This document shows positions 54,899 to 62,776 of a stretch of DNA of 64,000 bases, in pieces. The number at the start of each line of letters is the position of its first letter. Within the stretch, counting starts at the first letter, position 1. The stretch comes from Microbacterium sp. Root553 (GTDB taxonomy: Bacteria; Actinomycetota; Actinomycetes; Actinomycetales; Microbacteriaceae). Where the stretch lies: assembly GCF_001426995.1 (NCBI RefSeq), contig NZ_LMFY01000003.1, positions 124,001 through 188,000 on the forward strand. Direction: 5' to 3'. Both the position numbers and the translations under genes were made by a program. The notes beneath the pieces are model-generated. The model worked only from the letters and a program-made list of their open reading frames with translations, did not search any database and was not told the origin of the DNA.

Positions 54899-55523
54899 CC
54901 GCCGCAGGTGACCTGCGAACTAGAGTTGGGGACGTCCATAGTCGGCTCACGGGCGACGAACGTGCCGGGAAGCTGCACCTCACGAGATGGATCCTTCACC
55001 TTCAGGCCGTTCACCGCTCGATGAGCATGCAGGCCGCGGTCGAGCCCAGGACTGGTCGCGAGACGACGGACGGTGCAGGTGCGAACGCCTCGCTCCACGG
55101 ACTGCTGTCGAAGGTGATGACGGAGAGGTCTTCGGGCACCCGCAGGCCAGCTTTCCGGGGCGCTGAGAGGGCTGACAGTGCAACGAGGCTGTCTGTGGCG
55201 AGGATCGCGGTCGGAGGATTGTTCGCGAACCGTGACGCTGCCTTGTCCGTGGCCGGCAGTGTCCAACCGCCGATCCAGAAATCTGAGGAACTTGGGGGGA
55301 TGCCGACCGCCCTCAGCGCCGCGCGCACTCCACCGAAACGCTCGGACATCGACGAGATGTATGGAACGTCGTCGCTCGGTCTGCGCGTCGCGGTCCGCGA
55401 CCGTGCCACCCATCCGTCGGATGAGGTCATCGCCGGGCAGGTGCACACACGTGGGGTGGGTGACCACCATTCGCGCGTCCGATTCTCGGCAGGTACTGGG
55501 CGTTCGCCGAGCCTGATCCCCAT
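54889..55523 (-). pseudogene. LacI-family regulator remnant
   Basis: Fragments of a LacI-type sensor domain occur in two minus-strand frames. One frame has F-G-G-V-R-A-A-L, P-T-A-I-L-A-T-D-S-L and L-S-V-I-T-F-D near 55060-55360. After its stop near 55008, the other frame supplies Q-L-P-G-T-F-V-A-R-E, the usual LacI end. The N-terminal HTH half is missing, and intact genes start at 55608 on the other strand. It is a truncated, frameshifted relic. Confidence 0.7.
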
Positions 55524-55607
55524 CGTTCGTGGTCGTGACGCGAGTGCTCGCCGGAACTCGTGCTGTCAGTAAGCTGGCGGCGGAGTCCCAGAGGAAGGGC
55601 ATGACCC

Positions 55608-56966
55608 ATGACGAGAGTGCTGCTCGGCCCCGCGACGACCCGATCCGAACTCCGTGACGCCCACACGCGCCTCGCTGAAGGTGACGGCGAGTCGGCGACG
55701 CTCGTGTTGGACGACGGGCTTCACTCGACCACCCCCGGGCAGTTCAGCGCCTGGATGCAGATGGTGTTCACGTGGGGGCAGGACGTCATCGGGCGCAACC
55801 TCGAACTCACGGCCGCAACTGTCGAACGCTTCCAGACTCGTACCTCGCTGAGTGACGTCGAGGTCTTCGCGGCGATACTCGCCGAGTCCATCACGAGTGG
55901 CGGGACGGATGTCACATCCGACGTGCAGGAGGCCGCGCGAGAGGTCCTGGTTCAGCGGGACGCGCTCACTAAGCACGATGGCGACGGTGAGGGTGCGATG
56001 TCATCGTTGCTGCTCGCCGCGCACACGTTCTCGAACCAGACCAGCCCCGACCTCCACGCGCGATGGGAGGGGAAGCTCGGGATCGAGGAGAGCGCTCGCA
56101 CCCTCTACCACGACATCTGGCCGTCGGGAATGCCGGTGCGTAAGCCGCTCCTCGAGTTCGGGGAGGTCACCGTTCGCGCCGGCGAGCACGCGTACGTGAC
56201 CCGACGGGCGGGGGCGGACGGGCAGTTCGCGACGCTCGCCGCTCGCGCACCACAGATCCGTGGGCTCGCGCTGGAACTCGCGACCACGGTGCGGCAGCAG
56301 CCGAAGCCTGTCCGAGAGGAAGTCGGCGAGCTGCTGTTCGAGCTGGTGCAGAACACGGAGTGGCATGCGGTCGAGCAGTCCGGTGGGCGTACCGGCGCGA
56401 ACTGCAGGGCCCTGTCGTTCCGTGAGTACACGTTCGACGCCGATGACCTGGATGCGGCACGCCTGTATGACCCGCCGTTCGCGACCTACGCGCGAAGCAT
56501 CCTTGACAAGGTCCGAGAAGAACGCGGCCACCCTGAGGTGCACCAGGTGACTCTGGGAACCATAACCATCGTGGACAGTGGGGTCGGGCTTGCACGGTCC
56601 GTGGCCGCGGCCCTCGGGGAGGAGGACCGCCTCACGAGGAACACCGAGATCAGCTACCTCATCAGGGCGCTCAGCAAGCATCTCCGCCGTCGCCGTTTCG
56701 AGCTCGGGAACATCGGCTTGGCGCGCGTCCAACTGCTGCTCACGAACCTCAGCGGGTACATGACGGTACACACCGGCTCGGTGGACATCCTCCGCAACTT
56801 CGTCTCGAAGCCTTTCGACACCATCGACCCCTCCAAGCCGCATGCTCCGGCCCCCGCGCTCATGATGGAGTGGATCCCGGAAGACCCCGACGAGTTCATC
56901 GCGGGACCGCGCCTGGGCACAGCCATCACCGTCGCCTACCCGGTCGAATTCGGCGGTGACCAGTGA
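55608..56966 (+). CDS. GHKL (HATPase)-fold protein of a two-gene module
   Basis: A 452-residue protein. Residues 1-210 form an unrecognised N-terminal domain. The C-terminal half is a GHKL ATPase: N-box E245-L-V-Q-N249, G1 box I-V-D323-S-G-V-G, and G-N-I-G-L-A-R-V near 367-374. No phospho-acceptor His motif is seen, so it is more like an MORC/Hsp90-like ATPase than a kinase. AGAGGAAGGG precedes the ATG. It overlaps the next gene by 4 nt (GTGA). The function is unknown. Confidence 0.75.
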   Translation: MTRVLLGPATTRSELRDAHTRLAEGDGESATLVLDDGLHSTTPGQFSAWMQMVFTWGQDVIGRNLELTAATVERFQTRTSLSDVEVFAAILAESITSGGTDVTSDVQEAAREVLVQRDALTKHDGDGEGAMSSLLLAAHTFSNQTSPDLHARWEGKLGIEESARTLYHDIWPSGMPVRKPLLEFGEVTVRAGEHAYVTRRAGADGQFATLAARAPQIRGLALELATTVRQQPKPVREEVGELLFELVQNTEWHAVEQSGGRTGANCRALSFREYTFDADDLDAARLYDPPFATYARSILDKVREERGHPEVHQVTLGTITIVDSGVGLARSVAAALGEEDRLTRNTEISYLIRALSKHLRRRRFELGNIGLARVQLLLTNLSGYMTVHTGSVDILRNFVSKPFDTIDPSKPHAPAPALMMEWIPEDPDEFIAGPRLGTAITVAYPVEFGGDQ

Positions 56967-59332
56967 GAGTCCGAGAGTCGTTCGTCGACGAAAGCCGCTA
57001 CATCTTCACTGCGGACTTCGTGGATGACGACGGCCTTCCTGCGTACGCAGCCGTGCACTGGACCGGCACCGCCTTCAACCCCGATGAGAGCTTCCTGGTC
57101 CCGCTCCGGGAGTACCTCGACGTGCACCACGAGGCGACCGAAGTGTGGTTCCTGTTCCCCGCGGACCTGCGGCCGCTCATCGAGACGTTGAAGAGCTCAA
57201 AGCGCTTCGAGATCCTCACTGTCACCGGGCCGCCGCGGTTTTTCGCCGTCGACGTCCACGGCTACCTCACAGAGCAGTGGGTAGCGCTGCCGAGCATCGA
57301 CCGTCACATCGACGACGTGCTGCAAAGCGGTCTGCGTCAGCTGTTCCGTGATTCCGAGTCGCTGGCGCTCTCCGCGGCAGGGTTCCACTTCGCGCACCCG
57401 AGCGGCAAGCACTCCGAGTACTTCATCCGCGCATCGCAGGCGGTGTCGCGCAGGCATCACAGCTACTTCGTCGCCATGACGCTCCTGCGACGCATCCCGA
57501 TCCGAGACGAACTACACGGTGATGGAACGATCTGGGTGGACACGGCCTCGATCTCCTCGCTCGGCTACGCGTACGCCGACCTCCTGCGTCGGGGAGGCAT
57601 CACAACGTCCCTGCAGGTGGAGTCGTTCGGCGGACACGACGGTGTGGACCGGACATTGAAGCCGGGACCGGCGGACATCGTGTTCGTCTCCGGATCGACG
57701 TCCGGGACGCTCAGCGACAGGATCATCAAGACCAAAGGCGTCGCTGAGGACCAGATCGTCACGCTGTTCTACCTGGCTGAAGCTCCCTGGGACGAAGCCA
57801 AGGGTCTCCTGCTGTGCAACTTGACCAGCCCCGAGCCCGTGCTCTCGTTCTCCGTGCGGGAGTCGCGCCTTGACCCCTACGACTCGTTCGACGCGAGCGA
57901 CTGTTCGCTCTGCAACAACGGTCGAGGTGTGGTGGTGCTGGAAGGGGACTCGTTCTTCCCCGCGGCGACGCAGATGGAACTTCGCATGCCCATCATCACA
58001 GACCGGCCTCATCGCGGAATCACAGGACCTGACCGCCCGAAATCTCCGCTTGAATTCGATGGTCAGGACTTCTTCCTCGACCTTGCGGGCGCCGGGGCGT
58101 TGAAAGCCGACAAGTCCCCGCATGGAGTGTCCACGAAGTTAGGGCACCTGCTCGCTCCCGCGAGCACGACCCCTGCGGCGCGGCGCATTCTCGCGAAGGC
58201 GAAGTCGCGGGTGGGCCGCGGTCCCGTCGCCATCCTCTCCCTCAACGACAAGCAGTCCGTCGCGCTCGGCCGGTTCCTTAGCCACCACTTCTTCGGCTCC
58301 AAGGTCACGGACGACAAGACTCGTGCGTGGCGGGAATGGCGCAAGCCGGGTCTGGACCGGCTGGAAGACGCGAATGGTGGAACGGTCCTCATCGTCGCGG
58401 CCGTCATCGCGTCTGGCCGCAGCCTCACCGACCTCAGCCGCGAGTTGCGCGTGCATGCCGGGAAGTTCCACCCGGAGTACCTCATCGCGGCCGCGCACCC
58501 TGAGTCGTCGTCCACCTGGGACATCCTCAAGCGCGGCCTCGAACGTGTGACCAGCGCTAAGCAGACGCAGGTCACCGTGGCCTGGAAGATTCCACGGCAG
58601 CCGCGGTCACCGGGCACGGGCAGCCCGTGGATCCGGGAACGCGCAACGCTGAACATCGTTCACGGGTGGCTCGCCGACCGCTCCGCCAAGGATGCGGCGA
58701 ACGCGAAGTTCGACTCTCGGTTGACCGCGTTGAACGCACCCCACGACAAATCCCTGTTCGTCGGCGCGCTGGACGCCAGGCCGATCCCGGACCTCAACAA
58801 GGGCTTCGCTCTATGGCCGAAGGCGTGGGAGGACCTGCCTGGGAGTCCCTGCCCGACGCACCCGGAGATCTACGCGACTGTCGCGCACCTGATGTACGAG
58901 TCCCGACACCGGAACGCGCAGTTGGAGAAGCGGTCCCTCACCGTCAGACGCCACGGCTACGCGCTACACCCGTCCATGTTCGACCGGTTCAACGATCCCG
59001 TCATCCAGGCGGCCATCCTCCGTGCGGCGGAGCCGGGCGAGCTCCACTACAGCTCGGACCTCCATGCGTCCGCGGCGGTTGCTAACCTGCTGCTGTTCGT
59101 GCTGAAGAACGTCCACAACGAGGCCGGCGCCGCCGCCTACGAGTTCCTCCTCGCTCTCAGCCAGGGGATGAGCGACGACCAGGCTCATGGGCTGCGGATT
59201 CATGACGAGTGTCTGGAGGACCTGCTCCGTGAAGTGACGAAGAAGTACGGGGACGACTTCGAGAAGCTTCAAGCCACGGCACCGCAGGTTCGCGCGCTCT
59301 TGCTGTTCGTTCAGGCTCGCGGTAAGAACTGA
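56963..59332 (+). CDS. large phosphoribosyltransferase-like protein
   Basis: A 789-residue soluble protein. Residues about 120-260 look like an orotate-phosphoribosyltransferase-type fold: F-H-F-A-H-P-S-G-K-H-S-E-Y-F (141-154) and V-S-G-S-T-S-G-T-L-S-D (242-252). C314-S-L-C317 may bind zinc. A second PRTase-like stretch has T-V-L-I-V-A-A-V-I-A-S-G-R-S-L-T-D (474-490), like a PRPP loop with the usual Asp pair replaced by Ala. A helical C-terminus follows. Both sites may be ligand-binding rather than catalytic. It is co-transcribed with the GHKL gene. Confidence 0.7.
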   Translation: MRVRESFVDESRYIFTADFVDDDGLPAYAAVHWTGTAFNPDESFLVPLREYLDVHHEATEVWFLFPADLRPLIETLKSSKRFEILTVTGPPRFFAVDVHGYLTEQWVALPSIDRHIDDVLQSGLRQLFRDSESLALSAAGFHFAHPSGKHSEYFIRASQAVSRRHHSYFVAMTLLRRIPIRDELHGDGTIWVDTASISSLGYAYADLLRRGGITTSLQVESFGGHDGVDRTLKPGPADIVFVSGSTSGTLSDRIIKTKGVAEDQIVTLFYLAEAPWDEAKGLLLCNLTSPEPVLSFSVRESRLDPYDSFDASDCSLCNNGRGVVVLEGDSFFPAATQMELRMPIITDRPHRGITGPDRPKSPLEFDGQDFFLDLAGAGALKADKSPHGVSTKLGHLLAPASTTPAARRILAKAKSRVGRGPVAILSLNDKQSVALGRFLSHHFFGSKVTDDKTRAWREWRKPGLDRLEDANGGTVLIVAAVIASGRSLTDLSRELRVHAGKFHPEYLIAAAHPESSSTWDILKRGLERVTSAKQTQVTVAWKIPRQPRSPGTGSPWIRERATLNIVHGWLADRSAKDAANAKFDSRLTALNAPHDKSLFVGALDARPIPDLNKGFALWPKAWEDLPGSPCPTHPEIYATVAHLMYESRHRNAQLEKRSLTVRRHGYALHPSMFDRFNDPVIQAAILRAAEPGELHYSSDLHASAAVANLLLFVLKNVHNEAGAAAYEFLLALSQGMSDDQAHGLRIHDECLEDLLREVTKKYGDDFEKLQATAPQVRALLLFVQARGKN

Positions 59333-59461
59333 GGCGAGGGCTGTCGGAGCGCTCTGGTGCTCGGCGACGAGCTCGAATCCACCTCGAACTCGACCGCCAC
59401 AGCCCGACATCGGCACGAGACCTGAACAGAGCCGGGCGCCTACCTCGCACCGCCTGGCGGA
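59333..59461. other. gene-free gap
   Basis: The 129-nt stretch lies between two convergent genes. No clear hairpin, repeat or short gene was found in it. Confidence 0.5.
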
Positions 59462-59914
59462 CTACGCCGTTGCGATGGCCCCGACGAGCTGAAGGATGGC
59501 GCCGACCGCCGCAAGACTAAGACCACCAGCCGCGAGGCGCGTGTCGGCTCGAGCCTCCGCCTTCCGGCTGCTCTCTTCGCGGACGCGCTCCGCCCGCACC
59601 TCACTGCGCAGTTGACGCACAGACTCCTTGCGCTCGTTTGCCTCGGTTGTGAGTCTCTGGTCGAACGCGGCGAGAACCTGGTGCACCCGTGAGAGCTTGT
59701 CGTCGACGGTCTCGTTCGGGTTGATGACGTACGCGTAGGCGGTTCCCGTGAGCGCGGAGAGCGTTGCGGATACAGCTCCGGCGGATTGGCTCTTCCGGCG
59801 AAGTGGCACGAACGGATGTCCCTCGGCGACGCCGCGCCAGGTGAGCAGAAGACCGTACGCGGCCAGCGCGAGACCGATGATCTCCACACCGCCGCCGATG
59901 AGTGTCCACGTCAT
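59462..59914 (-). CDS. small membrane protein with charged coiled coil
   Basis: A 150-residue protein. A membrane segment at the N-terminus (about residues 4-26), a long charged helix rich in Arg/Glu (residues 70-125), and a second membrane segment at the C-terminus (about 128-150). The layout suggests a membrane-tethered coiled coil, as in some effectors. The ATG at 59914 has TACACT 6 nt upstream; a GTG at 59980 is an alternative. Confidence 0.6.
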   Translation of the reverse strand: MTWTLIGGGVEIIGLALAAYGLLLTWRGVAEGHPFVPLRRKSQSAGAVSATLSALTGTAYAYVINPNETVDDKLSRVHQVLAAFDQRLTTEANERKESVRQLRSEVRAERVREESSRKAEARADTRLAAGGLSLAAVGAILQLVGAIATA

Positions 59915-59920
59915 GGGCTG

Positions 59921-59926
59921 AGTGTA
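59921..59926 (-). promoter_or_regulatory. -10 element of leaderless membrane-protein gene
   Basis: TACACT on the minus strand, 6 nt from the ATG at 59914. Confidence 0.4.
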
Positions 59927-60103
59927 AGGGCCGGACGATAGCCATTGGCGGAGACGCACGAACAGCGACCCGCCGACCACCTGGTTCGCGTCAGTGAGGC
60001 GCTGGCGTCAACGCTCGGAGCGAGAGTACACCCGCGGCGCTGGTGCGCCGTTGGTCACGCATCTGATCCGCGGACACTAGGCCGTCGCCCGAGGTCACGG
60101 TTC

Positions 60104-60685
60104 TCACCGGCCGCTGCGCAACATCTCGTACCAGTCACGAGCGAAGTCGTCGAGTTCCTCTCCGAGCTCATCCAGAAGAGTGTCGACGTGTGCTTCTAGC
60201 GTATCGGCGCTGATGACGTTCAAGATGTTGCCGGTCCCGTTCAGCCAGATCGTGAGTTCGGCATGGGGGAGAGCACCCAGCCCACGTCCTTGGCTCGGCC
60301 CCGGCGTTGCCGTCCACTCGTCTTCGTCGATCTCGGATTCGTCGAGGTGGACGACCGCGTTCCGGAGTTCTCGAAGGTAGGGCATTCGCTCAGGGGCGGG
60401 CCGTCCGCGGGCGAGATAGAGCTTGGTGAGCCAAACTTCGAACTGTGACGCCGTGATGACCAGGAGGCACTCTGCGGTCCAGGCTTCGCCAAACGCGGTT
60501 TGCACGTCGTTCCAGGTCAAGTGGTCTACGTCCATGCGTTCATGGGCTTCGTCGAGTGACCGGAATCGACGGCGAAGTGCCCGGGCATCACGCAACGCAT
60601 TCACCGTTCGCTCAGCCCAGCTCCGCGCGAGGAACAGAGGGACATCGTCATCGGCGGAGTCGAACGACTGGAGGGGCTCGGTCAT
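60104..60685 (-). CDS. HEPN-like protein downstream of Pycsar-type operon
   Basis: A 193-residue acidic protein with R108-N-A-V-V-H113 in Y-L-R-E-L-R-N-A-V-V-H-L-D-E, the R-N-x3-H form of the HEPN motif. The rest is helical and unrecognised. It lies 49 nt after the DUF5706 gene on the same strand but has its own TACTCT 6 nt before the ATG at 60685, so it may be expressed separately. It could be an extra effector or an unrelated neighbour. Confidence 0.6.
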   Translation of the reverse strand: MTEPLQSFDSADDDVPLFLARSWAERTVNALRDARALRRRFRSLDEAHERMDVDHLTWNDVQTAFGEAWTAECLLVITASQFEVWLTKLYLARGRPAPERMPYLRELRNAVVHLDESEIDEDEWTATPGPSQGRGLGALPHAELTIWLNGTGNILNVISADTLEAHVDTLLDELGEELDDFARDWYEMLRSGR

Positions 60686-60691
60686 ACGTTG

Positions 60692-60697
60692 AGAGTA
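60692..60697 (-). promoter_or_regulatory. -10 element of leaderless HEPN-like gene
   Basis: TACTCT on the minus strand, 6 nt from the ATG at 60685. Confidence 0.35.
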
Positions 60698-60734
60698 GTT
60701 CGAGGCGAGCACGCCGGGCTCTCGCGCAAGATCA

Positions 60735-61271
60735 TCAGAGGTTGGCGGCAATCGTCTGAATGACCACCATCGCAAGCAGTGCTCCGAGGTAGACGCAGAA
60801 GGAGATCAACGCGATCTTGAAGGAGCGGTACTTCGCCGCCGCGATGCGTGCCAGCGACGCAGCCTGTTCCCACGCCTCGGCACGGATGTCTGCGGCGGAG
60901 AGCTTCTCAGGTGGAAGGTGCTGTGCCGCGACGTTCGCCAGGCTCGGCCAGGCGAACCGGTTCATCAGACTGTTCCCCAGCGAGGTTCTGGGCAGTAGTG
61001 CGTTCCCGATCCGGTAGCCCGTGAGCAGCGCGGCCGTCACGAGGATCACGGCAGCCGCGACCCACAGACCGAAGGCGAACGGAGCGATGAAGACCGTGGG
61101 GAGTGCCTCCAGAAGGCGTGGCACGGCGAATGTGAGGCTCAGGCCGAAGGACCCGGCGAGAATAGTCGACTTGGTGTCTGCGTTCTTGATCCAACCTCCG
61201 GTCTCCTGGATCGCGAGCTTGATCTGCTCCCAGTCCGCAGGCGTCACGGAAGGTTCCGGCTTACGAGGCAT
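60735..61271 (-). CDS. pycTM: Pycsar effector-type membrane protein (DUF5706)
   Basis: A 178-residue protein with the family start W-I-K-N-A-D-T-K-S-T-I-L (residues 27-38), then membrane segments at about 38-52, 62-85 and 152-175, joined by a cytoplasmic helical region. DUF5706 proteins serve as the membrane-disrupting effector of Pycsar, triggered by cyclic UMP or CMP. It overlaps the E2-like gene by 11 nt and is third in the operon. Depolarisation on phage infection is the known family role; here it is inferred. Confidence 0.82.
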   Translation of the reverse strand: MPRKPEPSVTPADWEQIKLAIQETGGWIKNADTKSTILAGSFGLSLTFAVPRLLEALPTVFIAPFAFGLWVAAAVILVTAALLTGYRIGNALLPRTSLGNSLMNRFAWPSLANVAAQHLPPEKLSAADIRAEAWEQAASLARIAAAKYRSFKIALISFCVYLGALLAMVVIQTIAANL

Positions 61272-61872
61272 GCGCGTGTGTTCCGTCAGCGGGCCACCGC
61301 CGGCTCATGCGCCATTCGGTGTAGGCGGCGAGCCAGTGGGCACCCCACGCGATAGCGGTCGCGGCGTCGTGCTCGTCGGGGTGCCACTCGTCGACGTCGG
61401 CGACGCAGAGGTTGCCGCTGTCGTAGAGGTGCTCGGAGCGCACCCAGCGTCCGGACGAAAACGCTCCGAGCTTCGGTCCGATCACGCGCAGCATGGGGAG
61501 GGAACGATCTGCTCGCAGCTCCACTTCCAGAGTGAAGGTCCCTCGCCCCGTGTTGATCTTGCCCGTCCAGCGCGGGCCGAAACCGGACGCTGCCTCGGTA
61601 TAGATGAAGCCAGGAAAAGCCCGATGCACAGCATCGAGGTGTCGACCGAGTTCAGCGGGATCATCCCACCACAGGTCGTTGGCTGCTGCTTCGGGACGGT
61701 CTTCGCCCCCATGGAACGTGTGGGTGGCGACCGGGGTGACCGGCCCGAAGGTTTCGTGCACGGCCGCGCCGGCCGAGGTGATGCTGACGCCGCTGAAGAC
61801 GATCTGGCCGTCGACGGTGACGTAGCGGGGGATGTCCACTCCGTGGTGGCTCAGAAGCGATGCAATCGACAT
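61261..61872 (-). CDS. prokaryotic E2 (ubiquitin-conjugating)-like protein
   Basis: A 203-residue protein whose C-terminal half has the bacterial E2 core. H148-L-Y-D-S-G-N-L-C156-V places a single candidate catalytic Cys156 after a conserved His. Next come E-W-H-P (162-165), A-T-A-I-A-W (171-176), W-L-A-A-Y-T-E-W (180-187) and R-R-W-P. No E1 or peptidase is encoded nearby, as in short type II CBASS with a lone E2. The ATG at 61872 is chosen for its GAGAGGA ribosome site 6 nt upstream; a TTG at 61890 overlaps the cyclase. Confidence 0.78.
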   Translation of the reverse strand: MSIASLLSHHGVDIPRYVTVDGQIVFSGVSITSAGAAVHETFGPVTPVATHTFHGGEDRPEAAANDLWWDDPAELGRHLDAVHRAFPGFIYTEAASGFGPRWTGKINTGRGTFTLEVELRADRSLPMLRVIGPKLGAFSSGRWVRSEHLYDSGNLCVADVDEWHPDEHDAATAIAWGAHWLAAYTEWRMSRRWPADGTHAHAS

Positions 61873-61882
61873 GACGTTCCTC

Positions 61883-62683
61883 TCAGCCAATGCTCACGGC
61901 GGAGACAGGGCGTCCAGCGAGCTCTTCGATAAGGGACTCGGAGTGTGTCAGGGTTCCGCGCCAGCGGTAGTCGTGGAAGTGGTAGCGCTCGGTGTGGTGG
62001 TCTCGGGTGTAGGTCTTCGGCGGGTACACCTTGGTGAACGGCGAGGCGCCCGGGAACAGGTTGGCCAGGTTCTCGCCCGTCACGATCTCCCAGGACTTCG
62101 CCTGCTTCTCGCACTTGGCCGCGAAGTTCGCTGCGAAGCCCACAGGGTTGATCTCGCTGTGTCCCGGTGAACCTGTGCGGACGAACGTGATGTCGCCGAA
62201 GTCGAGTCCGGCACGAGCCTGCACGGGGCGGATGCCGCGCTGCTCAAGCCTCGGATTCACGTTCTTGTCGATGGCGTTGAGGGCGAAGGCGCCGGCGGCG
62301 AGACCGAACGAGGCGCCCACTCGGGGATCGCCCGGACCGAAGCCAGCGAACAGGCCATCTCCTCGCAGCCCCAGCGGATACCCACCGTGACGAAGAACGG
62401 TCTCGATGAATCCCGCGAGAATCGCGTGAGCGAGGTCTGCGACCTGATCCTGAGGGTCCCAGAAGGAGCGGCCCGTGAAGTCGCGAAGGTCGATGAACAT
62501 CGCTGTCATCTGAACGGTCCGCTTCTGTCCGATGTCCAGTCCCTCGAACTCGGGGTGCCCCAGCGCGACGGCGTCGCGTTCCTCCCTAGCCTCGTGAGCG
62601 AAGACCTGCCCCTCCGACACGCGTCGGCGGCGCTCGTACTGTCCGAGGACGGTGTCCCCGAACCGATCTGCTGTGTAGTGCAT
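61883..62683 (-). CDS. pycC: Pycsar-type nucleotide cyclase, C-terminal glycine
   Basis: A 266-residue class III-like nucleotidyl cyclase. Metal-binding D65 and D68 in F-I-D-L-R-D-F-T, second site G-D109-G-L-F-A-G-F, then A-G-L-D-F-G-D near 158-164 and I-N-P-V-G-F-A-A-N-F near 178-187. A C-terminal extension of about 50 residues ends in Gly266. Next to DUF5706 it is probably a Pycsar cyclase making cUMP or cCMP after phage sensing. The ATG at 62683 has GGGGAAA upstream; a GTG at 62722 would start only about 5 nt after the predicted transcription start. Confidence 0.82.
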   Translation of the reverse strand: MHYTADRFGDTVLGQYERRRRVSEGQVFAHEAREERDAVALGHPEFEGLDIGQKRTVQMTAMFIDLRDFTGRSFWDPQDQVADLAHAILAGFIETVLRHGGYPLGLRGDGLFAGFGPGDPRVGASFGLAAGAFALNAIDKNVNPRLEQRGIRPVQARAGLDFGDITFVRTGSPGHSEINPVGFAANFAAKCEKQAKSWEIVTGENLANLFPGASPFTKVYPPKTYTRDHHTERYHFHDYRWRGTLTHSESLIEELAGRPVSAVSIG

Positions 62684-62733
62684 CTGTTTCCCCAAACTGG
62701 ATTGCGTCGGCGTGTCCCCCACGCTCTACTTCA

Positions 62734-62739
62734 AGTGTA
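62734..62739 (-). promoter_or_regulatory. -10 element of Pycsar-type operon
   Basis: TACACT on the minus strand. Upstream TTCACC, 19 nt away, lies in the shared palindrome. The predicted transcript would begin about 40 nt before the ATG at 62683. Confidence 0.4.
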
Positions 62740-62746
62740 GCGCATG

Positions 62747-62765
62747 CTTCACCCCAAGGGTGAAG
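62747..62765. promoter_or_regulatory. perfect palindrome in divergent promoter region
   Basis: CTTCACCC-CAA-GGGTGAAG has 8-bp arms. It contains a TTCACC -35-like hexamer on each strand. On the plus strand TTCACC (62748-62753) is 17 nt from TATACG (62771-62776), a good promoter for the toxin-antitoxin pair. It is a likely HigA-type operator. Confidence 0.6.
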
Positions 62766-62770
62766 GCGTG

Positions 62771-62776
62771 TATACG
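62771..62776 (+). promoter_or_regulatory. -10 element of toxin-antitoxin operon
   Basis: TATACG, 17 nt after the TTCACC that lies in the palindrome. The transcript should start about 40 nt before the toxin ATG. Confidence 0.45.

Noticed and set aside
54790..55572. Plus-strand open frame opposite the LacI remnant
   Set aside because: No ribosome site or domain, while the opposite strand shows clear LacI fragments.
55608..56966. Histidine kinase assignment for the GHKL protein
   Set aside because: There is no membrane segment, no H box and no partner response regulator; only the ATPase fold is shared.
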